Shown: positions 1 through 10,864, numbered from the stretch's first letter. The stretch: 64,000 nucleotides of DNA from Aminobacter aganoensis (GCF_014206975.1 NZ_JACHOU010000002.1:496001-560000); one strand, 5' to 3'. Notes: generated from the letters alone by a model not told the origin. Translations and numbers: made by a program.

Positions 1-30
1 ATAAGGCGTGGTGGATACGGTGCGAATCAT
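1..30 (-). CDS. pgm: Phosphoglucomutase, first ten codons only (cut by the window edge)
   Basis: An ATG at 30-28 directly follows the glgA stop codon. The ten codons visible read MIRTVSTTPY, which matches the start of alphaproteobacterial phosphoglucomutase. That gene ends the Agrobacterium-type glycogen operon, where it interconverts glucose-1-phosphate and glucose-6-phosphate and so feeds GlgC. The call rests on these ten residues plus the gene order, so it is inference, though a specific one. Confidence 0.7.
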   Translation of the reverse strand, partial: MIRTVSTTPY

Positions 31-1476
31 TCAGGCATCCCTTTTTGAGAGAAGCTTGCGGTAAAGTGCGGCATATTTCTGGGCGCTGCGGTCCCATGAC
101 ACATCCGACTTCATTCCCTGCTTCTGGATCGCGGCCCAGGCGGCCGGGTCGGCATAAAGCGCGTTGGCCCTGAGGATGGCGTGGTGGAAATCGCCCGCGT
201 TCTCCGGCGCAAACTGGAAGCCTGTCGCTACCCCTGCCGTGACCGCAGCCTCGTTGGCGTCGATGACGGTGTCTGCAAGGCCGCCGGTGCGCGCGACGAT
301 CGGCACGCAGCCGTAGCGCAGGCCATAGAGCTGGGTCAGGCCACAGGGCTCGAAGCGCGACGGGATCAGGATGCCGTCGGCACCGCCCTGCAACTGGTGG
401 GAAAGCCCCTCGTCATAGCCGATGACGACACCGACCCGGCCACGATGGCGCGCAGCCGCAGCCAGCAATGCGCCTTCCAGACCCGCGTCACCCGAGCCCA
501 GGATCGCCAGTCGCGCGCCGGAGCCGATCACCGGATCGATGATCGACGCCAGGATGTCGATGCCTTTCTGCCAGGTCAGGCGGCTGACGACGCAATAGAT
601 CGGGCCGTCGTCGCGGTCGAGCGTCATGCGCTCCTCGATCGCCCGCTTGTTCGCCTTGCGCCCCTTCAGGCTCTTGGCCGTGTAGGTGGCGGCGAGATGT
701 TTGTCCGTCTCGGGGTTCCAGATGTCGTCGTCGATGCCGTTGACGATGCCGGAGAGATCGGGCGAGCGCAGGTTGATCAGCCCGTCGAGCCCCATGCCGA
801 AGGCCGGCGTCCGGATCTCCTGGGCATAGGTCGGGCTGACGGTGGTGATCGCCCAGGCCGCCTGCAGGCCAGCCTTGAGGAAGCCGACGCCGCCATAATA
901 TTCGACGCCGTCGAGCGCCATCGCCTGCTGCGGCAGGCCGAGGCCGGCAAAGATGTTGACGCCGAACTGACCCTGGAAGGCCAGGTTGTGAACCGTCATC
1001 ACCGACGGCACCTGTGTCGCCTCGCCGTAGCGCATGTAGGCCAGCGTCATCGCCGACTGCCAGTCATGGGCGTGCACGATATCGGGCTTGTAATCCTTGG
1101 CCGCGCCGGCGGCGATATCGGCGCCGACACGCCCCAAGGCCGCGAAGCGTCGCCAGTTGTCCTGCCAGTCGGCGCCGGTGGCATCGCCATAGGGACCACC
1201 CGGCCGGTCGAACAGGTGCGGCGCATCGAGCACAAGCAGGTCGAGGCCCGCCACCTCCGCCGCATGCAGCGTTGCCTTGCCGCCGTGCAGGGCGGTGTAT
1301 TGATGAACCGCCTTTTTCTTCTTCAGCGCGCTCATCACGACAGGATAGCCCGGCACCAGGCTGCGCATGCCGACGCCGAACCCCGCGAGCGCTTGGGGCA
1401 GCGCACCGGTGACATCGGCCAGCCCGCCGGTCTTGATCAGCGGGAAGATCTCGGGCGTGACCGAAAGCACCTGCAC
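31..1476 (-). CDS. glgA: Glycogen synthase (ADP-glucose type)
   Basis: This cytoplasmic GT5 glycosyltransferase adds glucose from ADP-glucose to the end of alpha-1,4-glucan chains. The protein is 481 aa, the usual length for bacterial GlgA. The KTGG loop that binds ADP-glucose is at residues 15-18, and the C-terminal lobe carries [16 protein letters not shown] near residue 375, the conserved acceptor and nucleotide region. The start is a GTG at 1476, chosen because MQVLSVTPE aligns with the normal family start. It lies three bases after the glgC stop, so translation is probably coupled to glgC. It is the fourth gene of a glgP-glgB-glgC-glgA-pgm operon. Confidence 0.96.
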   Translation of the reverse strand: MQVLSVTPEIFPLIKTGGLADVTGALPQALAGFGVGMRSLVPGYPVVMSALKKKKAVHQYTALHGGKATLHAAEVAGLDLLVLDAPHLFDRPGGPYGDATGADWQDNWRRFAALGRVGADIAAGAAKDYKPDIVHAHDWQSAMTLAYMRYGEATQVPSVMTVHNLAFQGQFGVNIFAGLGLPQQAMALDGVEYYGGVGFLKAGLQAAWAITTVSPTYAQEIRTPAFGMGLDGLINLRSPDLSGIVNGIDDDIWNPETDKHLAATYTAKSLKGRKANKRAIEERMTLDRDDGPIYCVVSRLTWQKGIDILASIIDPVIGSGARLAILGSGDAGLEGALLAAAARHRGRVGVVIGYDEGLSHQLQGGADGILIPSRFEPCGLTQLYGLRYGCVPIVARTGGLADTVIDANEAAVTAGVATGFQFAPENAGDFHHAILRANALYADPAAWAAIQKQGMKSDVSWDRSAQKYAALYRKLLSKRDA

Positions 1477-1479
1477 CAG

Positions 1480-2742
1480 TTACGACTCCAGCCTGTTGAT
1501 CATGTCCTGGGTAATCAGGCAGATTCCCTTTTCCGAGACGCGGAAGCGCTTGGCGTCCAGCACCGGGTCCTCCCCGACGATCAGCCCCTCGGGGATGTGC
1601 ACGCCGTGGTCGATGACAACGCGGCTGAGCCGGGCGTTGCGGCCGACATGGCAGGCCGGCAGCATCACGACATCCTCGAGCGTGGCGTAGGAATTGATCC
1701 GCGCGCCGGTGAAGATCAGGCTGCGCTTCAGCGAGGCGCCGGAAACGATGCAGTCGCCGGACACTAGCGAAGAAACCGCCGAGCCGCGCCGGCCATCCTC
1801 GTCATGGACGAACTTCGCCGGCGGCGTCAGTTCCGAATAGGTCCAGATCGGCCAGTCGCGATCATAGAGGTCGAGTTCAGGCGTGATGTCGGTCAGGTCG
1901 ATGTTGGCTTCCCAGTAGGCGTCGACCGTTCCGACATCGCGCCAGTAGGCCTCCGCCTCGGTGCTCGAGCGTACGCAGGACTTGGCGAAGCGGTGCGCCA
2001 CGGCTTTGCCGTGCTGGACGATGTAGGGAATGATGTCCTTGCCGAAGTCGCGGCTCGATTCCGGCTCGTTGGCATCGCGTCGCAGCTGCTCCATCAGGAG
2101 CTTGGTCTTGAAGACATAGATGCCCATCGAGGCGAGCGCGTAGTCGGGCTTGTCGGGAATGCCGGGCGGGTCGGCAGGCTTCTCGATGAAGGAAATGATG
2201 TTGTCTTTCTTGTCGACGTGCATCACGCCGAAGCCGGTGGCTTCCATGCGCGGCACTTCGAGGCAGCCGACGGTGACGTCGGCGCCGGCATCGACGTGCT
2301 GGCGCAGCATCAGCTCGTAATCCATCTTGTAGATGTGGTCGCCGGCGAGGATGACCATGTATTCGGGGCCGTAGGCCTCGATGATGTCGATGTTCTGGTA
2401 GACCGCGTCGGCGGTGCCTTCGTACCATTGCGTTTCCGAGACGCGCTGGCTTGCCGGCAGGATGTCGAAACTCTCGTTTCGCTCCGGCCTGAGGAAGTTC
2501 CAGCCGCGCTGCAGGTGGCGGATCAGCGAATGCGCCTTGTACTGGGTGGCGACGCCGAGGCGGCGGATACCCGAGTTCAACGCGTTGGACAGCGCAAAGT
2601 CGATGATGCGGGTCTTGCCGCCGAAATAGACGGCGGGCTTGGCGCGCCGGTCGGTCAGCTCCTTCAGGCGGCTGCCCCGGCCGCCGGCAAGCACATAGGC
2701 CATGGCATCGCGCGCCAGCGGCTGGTTTCTCTTCAGTTCCAT
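1480..2742 (-). CDS. glgC: Glucose-1-phosphate adenylyltransferase (ADP-glucose pyrophosphorylase)
   Basis: It makes ADP-glucose from glucose-1-phosphate and ATP, the committed and allosterically controlled step of bacterial glycogen synthesis. The 420-aa length is typical. The nucleotidyltransferase signature [19 protein letters not shown] is near residues 21-39, followed by the [14 protein letters not shown] block. The C-terminal part is the left-handed beta-helix that carries regulation in this family. An AGGGAGGA ribosome site sits just before the ATG at 2742. It lies 14 bases after glgB and 3 bases before glgA. Confidence 0.97.
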   Translation of the reverse strand: MELKRNQPLARDAMAYVLAGGRGSRLKELTDRRAKPAVYFGGKTRIIDFALSNALNSGIRRLGVATQYKAHSLIRHLQRGWNFLRPERNESFDILPASQRVSETQWYEGTADAVYQNIDIIEAYGPEYMVILAGDHIYKMDYELMLRQHVDAGADVTVGCLEVPRMEATGFGVMHVDKKDNIISFIEKPADPPGIPDKPDYALASMGIYVFKTKLLMEQLRRDANEPESSRDFGKDIIPYIVQHGKAVAHRFAKSCVRSSTEAEAYWRDVGTVDAYWEANIDLTDITPELDLYDRDWPIWTYSELTPPAKFVHDEDGRRGSAVSSLVSGDCIVSGASLKRSLIFTGARINSYATLEDVVMLPACHVGRNARLSRVVIDHGVHIPEGLIVGEDPVLDAKRFRVSEKGICLITQDMINRLES

Positions 2743-2756
2743 GCCATCCTCCCTGC

Positions 2757-4973
2757 TCAGTCCGCCACAAACTCGAGCATGACCGTCGCCAGCGGCGGCA
2801 GGAGCAGCGTCGCGGCCGCCTCTCCTCCGTCCACCTGCCTGGCGGTGACCATGCCGCTGTTACCCTTGCCCGACCCGCCATATTCCAGCGCGTCGGAATT
2901 GAAGATTTCACGCCACTTGCCCGGTTGCGGCAGCGGCACCCGGTAGTTATTGCGCAGAACCGGAGTGAAGCTTGAAATCACGGCGATCGGCGCGCCGCCC
3001 GGCGCCTTGCGCAGCCAGGCGAAGACCGAGTTGGCGGCATCGTCGACGATCAGCCATTCGAAGCCTTCCGGCTCGCAGTCACGCGCGTGCAGTGCCGGGC
3101 GCGAGCGGTAGAGGTAGTTGAGGTCGCGCACCAGCTGTTTCACGCCGCGATGCGGGGCGAAGTCGAGCAGGTTCCAGTCGAGCGCCCGGGCCTCGCTCCA
3201 TTCCGAACGCTGGGCGAACTCCTGGCCCATGAACAGCAGCTTCTTGCCCGGATAGCCCCACATGAAGGCATAGTAGGCGCGCAGGGTCGCAAACTTCTGC
3301 CAGTCGTCACCGGCCATCTTGCTGAGCAGCGTGCCTTTGCCGTGCACGACCTCGTCATGGGACAGCGGCAGGACGAAGTTCTCGCTGAAGGCGTAAAGCA
3401 GTCCGAAGGTGATTTCATTGTGGTGGTGCTTGCGATGAACAGGCTCCTTGGAGAGATACTCCAGCGTGTCGTGCATGAAGCCCATGTTCCACTTGAAGCC
3501 GAAGCCGAGCCCGCCTTCATGCACCGGCTGCGACACCTTGGGCCAGGACGTCGATTCCTCGGCGATCGTCATCACGCCGGGATGGGCACCATAGACGGCG
3601 GCATTCATCTTCTGCAGGAAACGCACCGACTCCAGGTTCTCGCGGCCGCCGAACTCGTTGGGGATCCACTCGCCTTCCTTGCGGGAATAGTCGAGGTACA
3701 GCATCGAGGCCACCGCATCCACGCGCAGGCCGTCGACATGGTATTTCTCGGCCCAGAACAGGGCGTTGTTGACGAGGAACGAGACGACCTCGCGCCGGCC
3801 GAAATTGTAGATCGCCGTGTTCCAGTCGGGATGGAAGCCCTGGCGCGGGTCGGCATGCTCGTAGAGTGCGGTGCCGTCGAAATGCGCCAGGCCGTGCTCG
3901 TCGACGGGGAAATGGGCCGGCACCCAGTCGAGGATGATGCTGATGCCCGCCTGGTGGGCACCGTCGACAAACCGCGCGAAGCCATCGGGGTCGCCGAAAC
4001 GGGCGGAAGGCGCATAGAGCCCGGTCGTCTGGTAGCCCCAGGACGGATCGTAGGGATGCTCGGAGATCGGCAGGAATTCGATATGGGTAAAGCCCATCTC
4101 CGCCGTATAGGGGATGAGCCGGTCGGCCATCTCGTCCCATGACAGGAAGCTGCCGTCGTCGCGGCGCTGCCACGAGCCGGCATGCACCTCGTAGATGCTG
4201 ATCGGCTCGCGCCGATGGTCGGCTGCCTTCCAATGGGCGCGGTGCTTGCCGTCGGCCCATTCGTGGGCCTGGGGCCTGTCGGTAACCGACGCGGTGGCGG
4301 GCCTCAGTTCCGAGCGGATGGCGTAAGGGTCGGCCTTGAGCGGCAGCCGGACGCCACGGGCGCCGATCAGTTCGAACTTGTAGGGGCGGCCCGGGCCGAT
4401 GTCGGGAATAAAGATCTCCCAGATGCCGATGTCCTGGCGCAGGCGCATCGGGTGCCTGCGACCGTCCCAGTCGTTGAACTCGCCGACCACCGAGACGCGA
4501 TGGGCATTGGGCGCCCAGACGGCAAAATGCGCGCCATCGACGCCTTCATGCGAAATCAGATGGGCGCCGAGCTTGTCGAACAGCCTGAGATGCGAACCCT
4601 CCGAAATGAAGTAGTCGTCCATCGGCCCCAGCACCGGGCCGAAACTGTAGGGATCGGTGAGCCACCAATCGCCGTTGCCATTGCCGGCGTGCAGTTTGAG
4701 CGGCTGGCGCTTGCGGATCGACAGCTTGCCTTCGAAGAAACCGGCATCGTTGCGGCGCAAAAGCTGGCCGCACGCCTTGCCTTCGAGCGTATGGGCGGTC
4801 ACCGTTTCGGCATGCGGCACGAAACAGCGTGCCAGGAAGCCCTTGCCCGACTGCTGGAGCCCGAGCACCGCGAACGGGTCGCCATGGGTGCCGTTCACGA
4901 TCGCCTCGATATCGCCATCCGTGGCTCTGTCGAGCTCCGGTTTCGTTTCGGCGGCCGCGCCGGGCTTCAGCAT
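2757..4973 (-). CDS. glgB: 1,4-alpha-glucan branching enzyme
   Basis: This GH13 enzyme cuts alpha-1,4 chains and rejoins them as alpha-1,6 branches on glycogen. The 738-aa protein has an N-terminal region and a CBM48 module, then the catalytic barrel. Visible GH13 motifs are [18 protein letters not shown] (the nucleophile is the Asp), MTIAEEST (the acid/base is a Glu) and [12 protein letters not shown]. The length fits the longer GlgB type with the extra N-terminal domain. A GGGAGGGG site lies upstream of the ATG at 4973. It is the second gene of the glg operon, 52 bases after glgP. Confidence 0.97.
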   Translation of the reverse strand: MLKPGAAAETKPELDRATDGDIEAIVNGTHGDPFAVLGLQQSGKGFLARCFVPHAETVTAHTLEGKACGQLLRRNDAGFFEGKLSIRKRQPLKLHAGNGNGDWWLTDPYSFGPVLGPMDDYFISEGSHLRLFDKLGAHLISHEGVDGAHFAVWAPNAHRVSVVGEFNDWDGRRHPMRLRQDIGIWEIFIPDIGPGRPYKFELIGARGVRLPLKADPYAIRSELRPATASVTDRPQAHEWADGKHRAHWKAADHRREPISIYEVHAGSWQRRDDGSFLSWDEMADRLIPYTAEMGFTHIEFLPISEHPYDPSWGYQTTGLYAPSARFGDPDGFARFVDGAHQAGISIILDWVPAHFPVDEHGLAHFDGTALYEHADPRQGFHPDWNTAIYNFGRREVVSFLVNNALFWAEKYHVDGLRVDAVASMLYLDYSRKEGEWIPNEFGGRENLESVRFLQKMNAAVYGAHPGVMTIAEESTSWPKVSQPVHEGGLGFGFKWNMGFMHDTLEYLSKEPVHRKHHHNEITFGLLYAFSENFVLPLSHDEVVHGKGTLLSKMAGDDWQKFATLRAYYAFMWGYPGKKLLFMGQEFAQRSEWSEARALDWNLLDFAPHRGVKQLVRDLNYLYRSRPALHARDCEPEGFEWLIVDDAANSVFAWLRKAPGGAPIAVISSFTPVLRNNYRVPLPQPGKWREIFNSDALEYGGSGKGNSGMVTARQVDGGEAAATLLLPPLATVMLEFVAD

Positions 4974-5025
4974 GTTTCGGTGTCCCCTCCCAAGGCTTCG
5001 TGCGAGGTCAGTTCATGCAATCACA

Positions 5026-7494
5026 TCAGGCCGGTACGTTCCAGATTTCTTTGGCATATTGGCGGATGGTCCGATCGGAGGAGAACCAGCCGACACGGGC
5101 GACGTTGCGGATGGCGCGGGCATGCCAGTCGGGGCTGTCGCGCCAGACAGTGTCGACCTGGCGCTGTGCGGCGGCGTAGGAATCGAAATCGGCGGCGACC
5201 ATGAACCAGTCATGCTGGTAGAGACCGTCCATCAGTTCGCGATAGCGGGCCGGATCGTCGGGCGAGAACACGCCGGACGAGATCGCGGCCACCGCCTGCT
5301 TGAGTTCGGGCGAACCGTCGATCACGGCGCCCGGCTGGTAGCCGCTGCTGCGGCGCTGGGCGACCTCCTCGGTGGTCAGGCCGAAGATGAAGATGTTGTC
5401 GTCGCCGACATGTTCCTTGATCTCGACATTGGCGCCGTCGAGCGTGCCGATGGTCAGCGCCCCGTTGAGCGCGAACTTCATGTTGCCGGTGCCAGAGGCT
5501 TCCATGCCCGCGGTCGAAATCTGCTCCGACAGGTCGGCCGCCGGCATCAGGATCTCGGCGGCGCTGACATTGTAGTTCGGCACAAACACGACCTTCAGCA
5601 GGCCCCGCACGGAGGGGTCGCTGTTGACCACCCTGGCAACGTCATTGGCCAGTTTGATGATCAGCTTGGCATTGTGGTAGCTGGGTGCTGCCTTGCCGCC
5701 GAAGAATTTCACCCGCGGCGTCCATTCGCGTTCGGGGTGCGAGCGGATCTGGTCGTAGAGCGCCACCGCCTCGATGATGTTCAGCAGCTGGCGCTTGTAT
5801 TCGTGGATGCGCTTGATCTGGATGTCGAACAGCGCCGACGGATCGACCCTGATCCCCAGCCGTTCGCCGACGAGGTTGGACAGCCGCTCCTTGTTGACGC
5901 GCTTGACGTGGGCGAACTTCTCCCGAAACGCGGCGTCGCCTGCGAACCCGTCGAGTTCGCGTATCGCCTCGATATCGTCGAGGAAGCGGTCGCCGATAGC
6001 CTCGCGCGCCAGCCCGGTCAGCCCGGGATTGCACTGGATCAGCCAGCGGCGCGGCGTGATGCCGTTGGTCTTGTTGTTGATGCGCTTGGGATAGAGGCCG
6101 TGCAGGTCGGCGAACACCGTTTCCTTCATCAGCTCGGTGTGCAGCGCCGACACGCCGTTGACGCTGTGCGAGCCGGCAAAGGCGAGGTTGCCCATGCGGA
6201 CGCGACGCTCGCCGTTCTCCTGGATCAGCGAGATACGGCTGATCTGCTCACCGCTGAAGCGGCCGGTCGCCCTGGCTTCCAGCAGGACCTCGGCGTTGAT
6301 CGCATAGACGATCTGCATGTGACGCGGGAGGAGCCGCTCGAACAGCGGCACCGGCCAGCTTTCGAGCGCTTCCGGCAAAAGCGTGTGGTTGGTGTAGGCG
6401 AAGGTCCGCTTGGTGATGTCCCAGGACGTGTCGAAGTCCATGCCATGCACGTCCATCAAGAGACGCATCAGTTCGGGCACGGCGACGGCGGGATGGGTGT
6501 CGTTGAGGTGGATCGCCGCCTTGTCGGGCAATGACTTCAGATCGCCATACTTGCTGATGTGGCGCTGCAGGATGTCCTGCAGCGAGGCGGTCGAGAAGAA
6601 ATACTCCTGCCGCAGCCGCAGTTCCTGGCCGGCCTTGTGCGAATCCGCGGGATAGAGCACGCGCGACAGCGCATCGGCCTTGTTGCTTTCGGCCAGCGCG
6701 CCGATGTGGTCGCCGGCATTGAACTTGTCGAGCAGGATCGGGTCGAGCGGCATGCCCGACCACAGCCGCAGCGTGTTGACACGCGCGCCGCGCCAGCCGA
6801 CGACAGGCGTGTCGTAGGCAACGGCCAGGACGCGATCGGTGGGTTTCCAGACGTGGCGCTCGAGCCTGCCGTCCGGTGCGGTGACCTGCTCGACCGAACC
6901 GCCGAAACCGACCTCGAAGGCGCGTTCGCGACGCTCGAACTCCCAAGAATTGCCGTGTTCGAGCCAGGTTTCAGGCAGTTCGACCTGCCAGCCATCGTGG
7001 ATTTCCTGGCGGAACATGCCGTTGGCGTAACGAATGCCGTAACCATGGGCCGGAATGTCGACGGTCGCCATGCTTTCCATGAAGCAGGCGGCGAGCCGGC
7101 CAAGGCCGCCATTGCCGAGTGCCGCATCAGGCTCGAGCTTGGCGATGACGTCGAACTCGACGCCGAGCGAGGCAAGCGCCTGGCGCATTGCGTCCATCAG
7201 GCCAAGATTGGAAAATGCATCGCGCATCAGGCGGCCGATCAGGAACTCCAGCGAGAGGTAATAGACCCGTTTGGCGCTCTGGTCGTAGGCCTCCTTGGTG
7301 GAAGAGATCCACTCGTCGACGATGCGGTCGCGCACGACCTTGATCGAAGCGGTCAGCCAGTCATAGTCGGTCGCGACCGTGGCATCCTTACCGAGCCGGT
7401 ACTTCAGCGCGCTCAGGATTTCGGCAGCCAATGCCTCGGGGCTCGTGTCGCCAAGCGGCGGCTGAGGAATCTTCGTGGTCACTGCGCGGGTCAT
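5026..7494 (-). CDS. glgP: Glycogen/starch phosphorylase
   Basis: It releases glucose-1-phosphate from glycogen ends using phosphate and pyridoxal phosphate. The protein is about 822 aa, normal for the family. The PLP-binding motif EASGTGNMKFALNG, with its Lys, is in the C-terminal part and is followed by GTLDGANVEI. I chose the ATG at 7494 because GAGAGG lies four bases upstream. The reading frame stays open to a GTG at 7521, but that has no good ribosome site. It is the first gene of the glg operon, so the breakdown enzyme is co-transcribed with the synthesis enzymes. Confidence 0.95.
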   Translation of the reverse strand: MTRAVTTKIPQPPLGDTSPEALAAEILSALKYRLGKDATVATDYDWLTASIKVVRDRIVDEWISSTKEAYDQSAKRVYYLSLEFLIGRLMRDAFSNLGLMDAMRQALASLGVEFDVIAKLEPDAALGNGGLGRLAACFMESMATVDIPAHGYGIRYANGMFRQEIHDGWQVELPETWLEHGNSWEFERRERAFEVGFGGSVEQVTAPDGRLERHVWKPTDRVLAVAYDTPVVGWRGARVNTLRLWSGMPLDPILLDKFNAGDHIGALAESNKADALSRVLYPADSHKAGQELRLRQEYFFSTASLQDILQRHISKYGDLKSLPDKAAIHLNDTHPAVAVPELMRLLMDVHGMDFDTSWDITKRTFAYTNHTLLPEALESWPVPLFERLLPRHMQIVYAINAEVLLEARATGRFSGEQISRISLIQENGERRVRMGNLAFAGSHSVNGVSALHTELMKETVFADLHGLYPKRINNKTNGITPRRWLIQCNPGLTGLAREAIGDRFLDDIEAIRELDGFAGDAAFREKFAHVKRVNKERLSNLVGERLGIRVDPSALFDIQIKRIHEYKRQLLNIIEAVALYDQIRSHPEREWTPRVKFFGGKAAPSYHNAKLIIKLANDVARVVNSDPSVRGLLKVVFVPNYNVSAAEILMPAADLSEQISTAGMEASGTGNMKFALNGALTIGTLDGANVEIKEHVGDDNIFIFGLTTEEVAQRRSSGYQPGAVIDGSPELKQAVAAISSGVFSPDDPARYRELMDGLYQHDWFMVAADFDSYAAAQRQVDTVWRDSPDWHARAIRNVARVGWFSSDRTIRQYAKEIWNVPA

Positions 7495-7600
7495 CTCGCC
7501 TCTCGCATATTGTTCGGCCACCCTTGACTTGCCTCGCCTGCCGACACCTGACCTCCCGCATTCATTTTAGCCATCCCGAATGCGATCTCAATCGATTTAA

Positions 7601-7632
7601 ATCTCCGCGTCAATATCTCGCGGCGCGGAGAT
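7601..7632 (-). terminator. Stem-loop after frcA, probable terminator
   Basis: A 9-bp perfect inverted repeat (ATCTCCGCG at 7601-7609, CGCGGAGAT at 7624-7632) has a 14-base loop. It is followed on the minus strand by the T/A-rich ATTTAAAT. It lies 21 bases beyond the frcA stop and before glgP, so it probably ends the frcBCA transcript. The same 158-bp gap must also hold the glgP promoter, which I could not place. Confidence 0.5.
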
Positions 7633-7652
7633 CTGAGGTTGTACCCGGCCGG

Positions 7653-8435
7653 TCAGGCGGCGATTGCTGCCTCCGGCGGTGCCTTGGCTCCGGTCATGAA
7701 GGCCACGGCATCCGACATGGTGTATTCCTTCGGATCGATGACCGTCAGCCGGCGCCCGAGGCGATGGATGTGGATGCGGTCGGCAACCTCAAAGACATGC
7801 GGCATGTTGTGCGAAATCAGCACGATCGGCAGGCCGCGCCGCTTCACGTCGAGGATCAGTTCGAGCACGCGGCGACTTTCCTTGACGCCGAGCGCCGCCG
7901 TCGGCTCGTCCATGATGACGACCTTGGAGCCGAACGCCGCGGCTCGTGCCACCGCCACGCCCTGGCGCTGGCCGCCGGAGAGCGTCTCGACCGCCTGGCT
8001 GATGTTCTGGATGGTCATCAGGCCAAGCTCGGTCAGCTTTTCGCGCGCCCGCTTTTCCATCGCGCCCCGGTCGAGCATGCGGAACCAGTTGCCGAGAATG
8101 CCTGGCTTTCGGATTTCGCGACCGAGGAACATGTTGTCGGCGATCGACAGCGCCGGCGACAAAGCGAGATTCTGGTAGACCGTCTCGATGCCGGCGTCTC
8201 GCGCCTCCATCGGCGACTTGAAGTTCACCGGCTTGCCTTCCAGCAGTATCTCGCCCTCGTCGGGCGTGACGGCGCCGGAGATCGCCTTGATGAGCGACGA
8301 CTTGCCGGCGCCATTGTCGCCGATGACGGCGAGAACTTCGCCGGGATAGAGGTCGAAGTCGGCATTGTTGAGGGCGGTGACGCGGCCGTAGCGCTTGACC
8401 AGCCCGCGGGCGGTGAGAAGAGGTTCGGTAGCCAT
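7653..8435 (-). CDS. frcA: Fructose ABC transporter ATP-binding protein
   Basis: This cytoplasmic ATPase powers sugar import with FrcB and FrcC. It is 260 aa with one ABC domain. Walker A is GDNGAGKSS, the signature is LSGGQRQGVAVARA, and Walker B is VVIMDEPTAAL. Having one rather than two ABC domains is typical of the rhizobial Frc system and unlike the two-domain RbsA/XylG type. The start is the ATG at 8435 (MATEPLLTARG), which overlaps the frcC stop as TGATG, so translation is coupled. The reading frame continues upstream to 8513, but that stretch only antisenses nothing and overlaps frcC in another frame. Confidence 0.92.
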   Translation of the reverse strand: MATEPLLTARGLVKRYGRVTALNNADFDLYPGEVLAVIGDNGAGKSSLIKAISGAVTPDEGEILLEGKPVNFKSPMEARDAGIETVYQNLALSPALSIADNMFLGREIRKPGILGNWFRMLDRGAMEKRAREKLTELGLMTIQNISQAVETLSGGQRQGVAVARAAAFGSKVVIMDEPTAALGVKESRRVLELILDVKRRGLPIVLISHNMPHVFEVADRIHIHRLGRRLTVIDPKEYTMSDAVAFMTGAKAPPEAAIAA

Positions 8436-9517
8436 CAGCCTGCAACCTTTCTGATCCACTGGTCGATCGCGACCGCGATGATGATGAGGGTGCCGATCAG
8501 CAGATAGGTCCACTGCGGGTCGGTGCCGATGAGGCGAAGGCCGAGCTGGAAGACGCCGACGATCAGCGCGCCGAACAGCATGCCGAGGATCGATCCGCGC
8601 CCGCCGAACAGCGAGATGCCGCCGATCACCACCGCGGTGATGGATTCGATGTTGGCGAACTGGCCTGCCGTCGGCGACACGGAGCCGATGCGGCCGATCA
8701 GCATCCAGCCGCCGAGGGCACAGATCAGACCGGAGATGACGTAGACCGAGATGAGGACCCTGTTGACCCGCACGCCGGAAAGCTGGGCGGCTTCGGGATC
8801 ATCGCCGATGGCGTAGACATGCCGCCCCCAGGCGGTGTGGTTCAGGATGTACCAGAGGACAGCCACCAGCAGCACCATGGCGACAACGCCATAGGTGAAC
8901 ACGGCATTGCCGAGGCGGAAATTCGCACCGAAGAACTGGAGGATCGGCGCCTGGGTCTCGATATCCTGGGCGCGGATCGTCTCGTTGGCCGAGTAGAGGA
9001 AGTTCGTCGCCAGAACGATTTGCCAGGTGCCGAGCGTGACGATGAACGGCGGCAGCTTCATGTAGGAGACGAGCGCGCCGTTGATCCAGCCGCACAGCGC
9101 GCCGACGGCGAAGCCGCACAGGATCGCCAGCGACGGCGGCAGGCCGTAGCGGAAGGTGAACTGGCCCATCACCACCGACGACAGCACCATGATGGCGCCG
9201 ACGGACAGGTCGATGCCGGCGGTCAGGATAACCAGCGTCTGGGCGGCGCCGATGATGCCGGTGATCGCCACCTGCTGCAGGATCAGCGTCATCGAGAAGG
9301 CCGAGAAGAACTTGCCGCCGATGATCAGGCCGAAAAGCACGATCGAGGCCACGAGCACGATGAGCGGCACCGCGGCCGGATTGGAATGCAGGAAATGCTG
9401 GATCTTCTCGATCGGCGAACGCGTATGCGTGTCGAAGCTGGCCACTGACGTGTCGCTGCCCGAGAGAACCTTCTCGAACTCTTGCGGCCGCCTGGCATCT
9501 GCCGAAGCGTCAGTCAT
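8435..9517 (-). CDS. frcC: Fructose ABC transporter permease
   Basis: This inner-membrane permease belongs to the CUT2 (ribose/fructose) family, 360 aa. A cytoplasmic N-terminal tail of about 45 residues precedes a series of hydrophobic segments. GIDLSVGAIMVLSSV and the late GGISLFGGRGSILGMLFGALIVG region are typical for the family. A GGAGGA site lies just before the ATG at 9517. It is the middle gene of frcBCA. The name comes from resemblance to Sinorhizobium FrcC together with the linked binding protein and fructokinase. Confidence 0.92.
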   Translation of the reverse strand: MTDASADARRPQEFEKVLSGSDTSVASFDTHTRSPIEKIQHFLHSNPAAVPLIVLVASIVLFGLIIGGKFFSAFSMTLILQQVAITGIIGAAQTLVILTAGIDLSVGAIMVLSSVVMGQFTFRYGLPPSLAILCGFAVGALCGWINGALVSYMKLPPFIVTLGTWQIVLATNFLYSANETIRAQDIETQAPILQFFGANFRLGNAVFTYGVVAMVLLVAVLWYILNHTAWGRHVYAIGDDPEAAQLSGVRVNRVLISVYVISGLICALGGWMLIGRIGSVSPTAGQFANIESITAVVIGGISLFGGRGSILGMLFGALIVGVFQLGLRLIGTDPQWTYLLIGTLIIIAVAIDQWIRKVAG

Positions 9518-9558
9518 GTCGATTTCCTCCGATGAGGGATTTCATATCCCCCTTGTAG

Positions 9559-9584
9559 GAAGGGCGACCAAGGGGCCGCCCTTC
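9559..9584 (-). promoter_or_regulatory. Intergenic stem-loop between frcB and frcC
   Basis: The arms GAAGGGCG (9559-9566) and CGCCCTTC (9577-9584) pair perfectly over 8 bp with a 10-base loop. In binding-protein ABC operons such a hairpin after the first gene usually protects the upstream mRNA and lowers downstream expression, so that more binding protein than permease is made. That role is inferred from position only; no long T run follows. Confidence 0.5.
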
Positions 9585-9619
9585 GTCTGCAAGGAGTGTC
9601 ACGCCGTCAGGCGGTCAGA

Positions 9620-10651
9620 TCAACCCCAGCACTTCTCCAGGCCGGTCTTGACGTCGATGGATTCCACGCCGGCGGCCGGCTTGTCGGTTACCAGCGAAAC
9701 GCCGGTGTCGAAGAAGTCCTTGCCTTCGGTCGGCTTGGGCTTCTCGCCGCTGTCGGCGAACTTCTTGATCGCCTCGATGCCGAGTGCGGCCATCATCAGC
9801 GGATATTGCTGCGAGGTCGCGCCGATGACGCCGTCCTGGACGTTCTTGACACCCGGGCAGCCGCCGTCGACCGAGACGATCAGCACGTTCTTCTCCATGC
9901 CGACGGCCTTGAGCGCCTCGTAGGCACCGGCAGCGGCAGGCTCGTTGATGGTGTGCACGACATTGATGCCGGGATCCTTCTGGAGAAGGTTTTCCATGGC
10001 CTTGCGGCCACCTTCTTCGTTGCCGTTGGTGACGTCGTGACCGACGATGCGCGCGTCGTCTTCGTCGCCGATCTTGTTGGCGTCCTTCACGTCGATGCCG
10101 AAGCCCATCATGAAGCCCTGGTCGCGCAGGACGTCGACGGTCGGCTGCGAGGGGGTCAGGTCGAGGAAGGCAACCTTGGCGTCCTTGGCCTTGTCGCCGA
10201 GCGTGGCGGCGGCCCACTGGCCGATCAACTTGCCGGCGAGCAGGTTGTCGGTGGCGAAGGTGGCGTCGGCAGCATCTGCCGGCTCGAGCGGGGTGTCGAG
10301 CGCGATGACCAGGATGCCGGCGTCGCGCGCCTTCTTGATCGTCGGCACGATGCCCTTGGTGTCGGACGCGGTGATCAGGATGCCCTTGGCGCCGTCGGCG
10401 ATGCAGGTCTCGATCGCCGCGACCTGGCTTTCGCTGTCACCGTCGATCTTGCCGGCGTAGCTCTTCAGTGTCACGCCGAGCTCGGTTGCCTTGGCGGTGG
10501 CACCTTCCTTCATCTTGACGAAGAAGGGATTGGTGTCGGTCTTGGTGATCAGGCAGGCGCCAACCTCGGCGGCCGAAGCCGGCGCGGCTATGCTTGCGAG
10601 CGCGGCAACGGCCGCACCAAAGACAGTCGTCTTCAGAACTGAAAATTTCAT
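9620..10651 (-). CDS. frcB: Fructose ABC transporter periplasmic binding protein
   Basis: This is the soluble receptor of the transporter. The 343-aa protein starts with a signal peptide, probably cleaved after APASA near residue 27. A type I periplasmic sugar-binding fold follows. [25 protein letters not shown] and [16 protein letters not shown] resemble the Sinorhizobium FrcB family. The start is the ATG at 10651, with GGAGGAG placed at the right distance; the frame upstream to 10741 lacks a ribosome site. It is the first gene of frcBCA and diverges from frcR. Confidence 0.93.
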   Translation of the reverse strand: MKFSVLKTTVFGAAVAALASIAAPASAAEVGACLITKTDTNPFFVKMKEGATAKATELGVTLKSYAGKIDGDSESQVAAIETCIADGAKGILITASDTKGIVPTIKKARDAGILVIALDTPLEPADAADATFATDNLLAGKLIGQWAAATLGDKAKDAKVAFLDLTPSQPTVDVLRDQGFMMGFGIDVKDANKIGDEDDARIVGHDVTNGNEEGGRKAMENLLQKDPGINVVHTINEPAAAGAYEALKAVGMEKNVLIVSVDGGCPGVKNVQDGVIGATSQQYPLMMAALGIEAIKKFADSGEKPKPTEGKDFFDTGVSLVTDKPAAGVESIDVKTGLEKCWG

Positions 10652-10765
10652 CTGGTACTCCTCCAAACCAAACCATGCGAGCCCGATCAGCGGGCTTCGC
10701 CCCGGATGCTCGTTCACTCTTCCCAGTCGAGTATCCGGCACCGACGAAACACCAATCGAGATCGG

Positions 10766-10803
10766 CTGTCAATAATTAAATCACTCTTATTTATTATTGA
10801 CAG
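10766..10803. promoter_or_regulatory. Palindromic operator and divergent promoters between frcB and frcR
   Basis: CTGTCAATAAT (10766-10776) and ATTATTGACAG (10793-10803) are a perfect 11-bp inverted repeat separated by 16 AT-rich bases. Each arm holds a TTGACA -35 hexamer facing outward: 10797-10802 on plus, 10772-10767 on minus. On plus, CATTCT at 10820-10825 is a possible -10 at 17-base spacing; the minus -10 (around 10749-10744) is weak. The layout suits one ROK dimer controlling both promoters. The repeat is seen directly; the function is inferred. Confidence 0.6.
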
Positions 10804-10864
10804 GATTGCAGTCGGCCCGCATTCTGTCCCAAAAGAAAAGTCTGAAATTGACGGGAGGAAGCCG

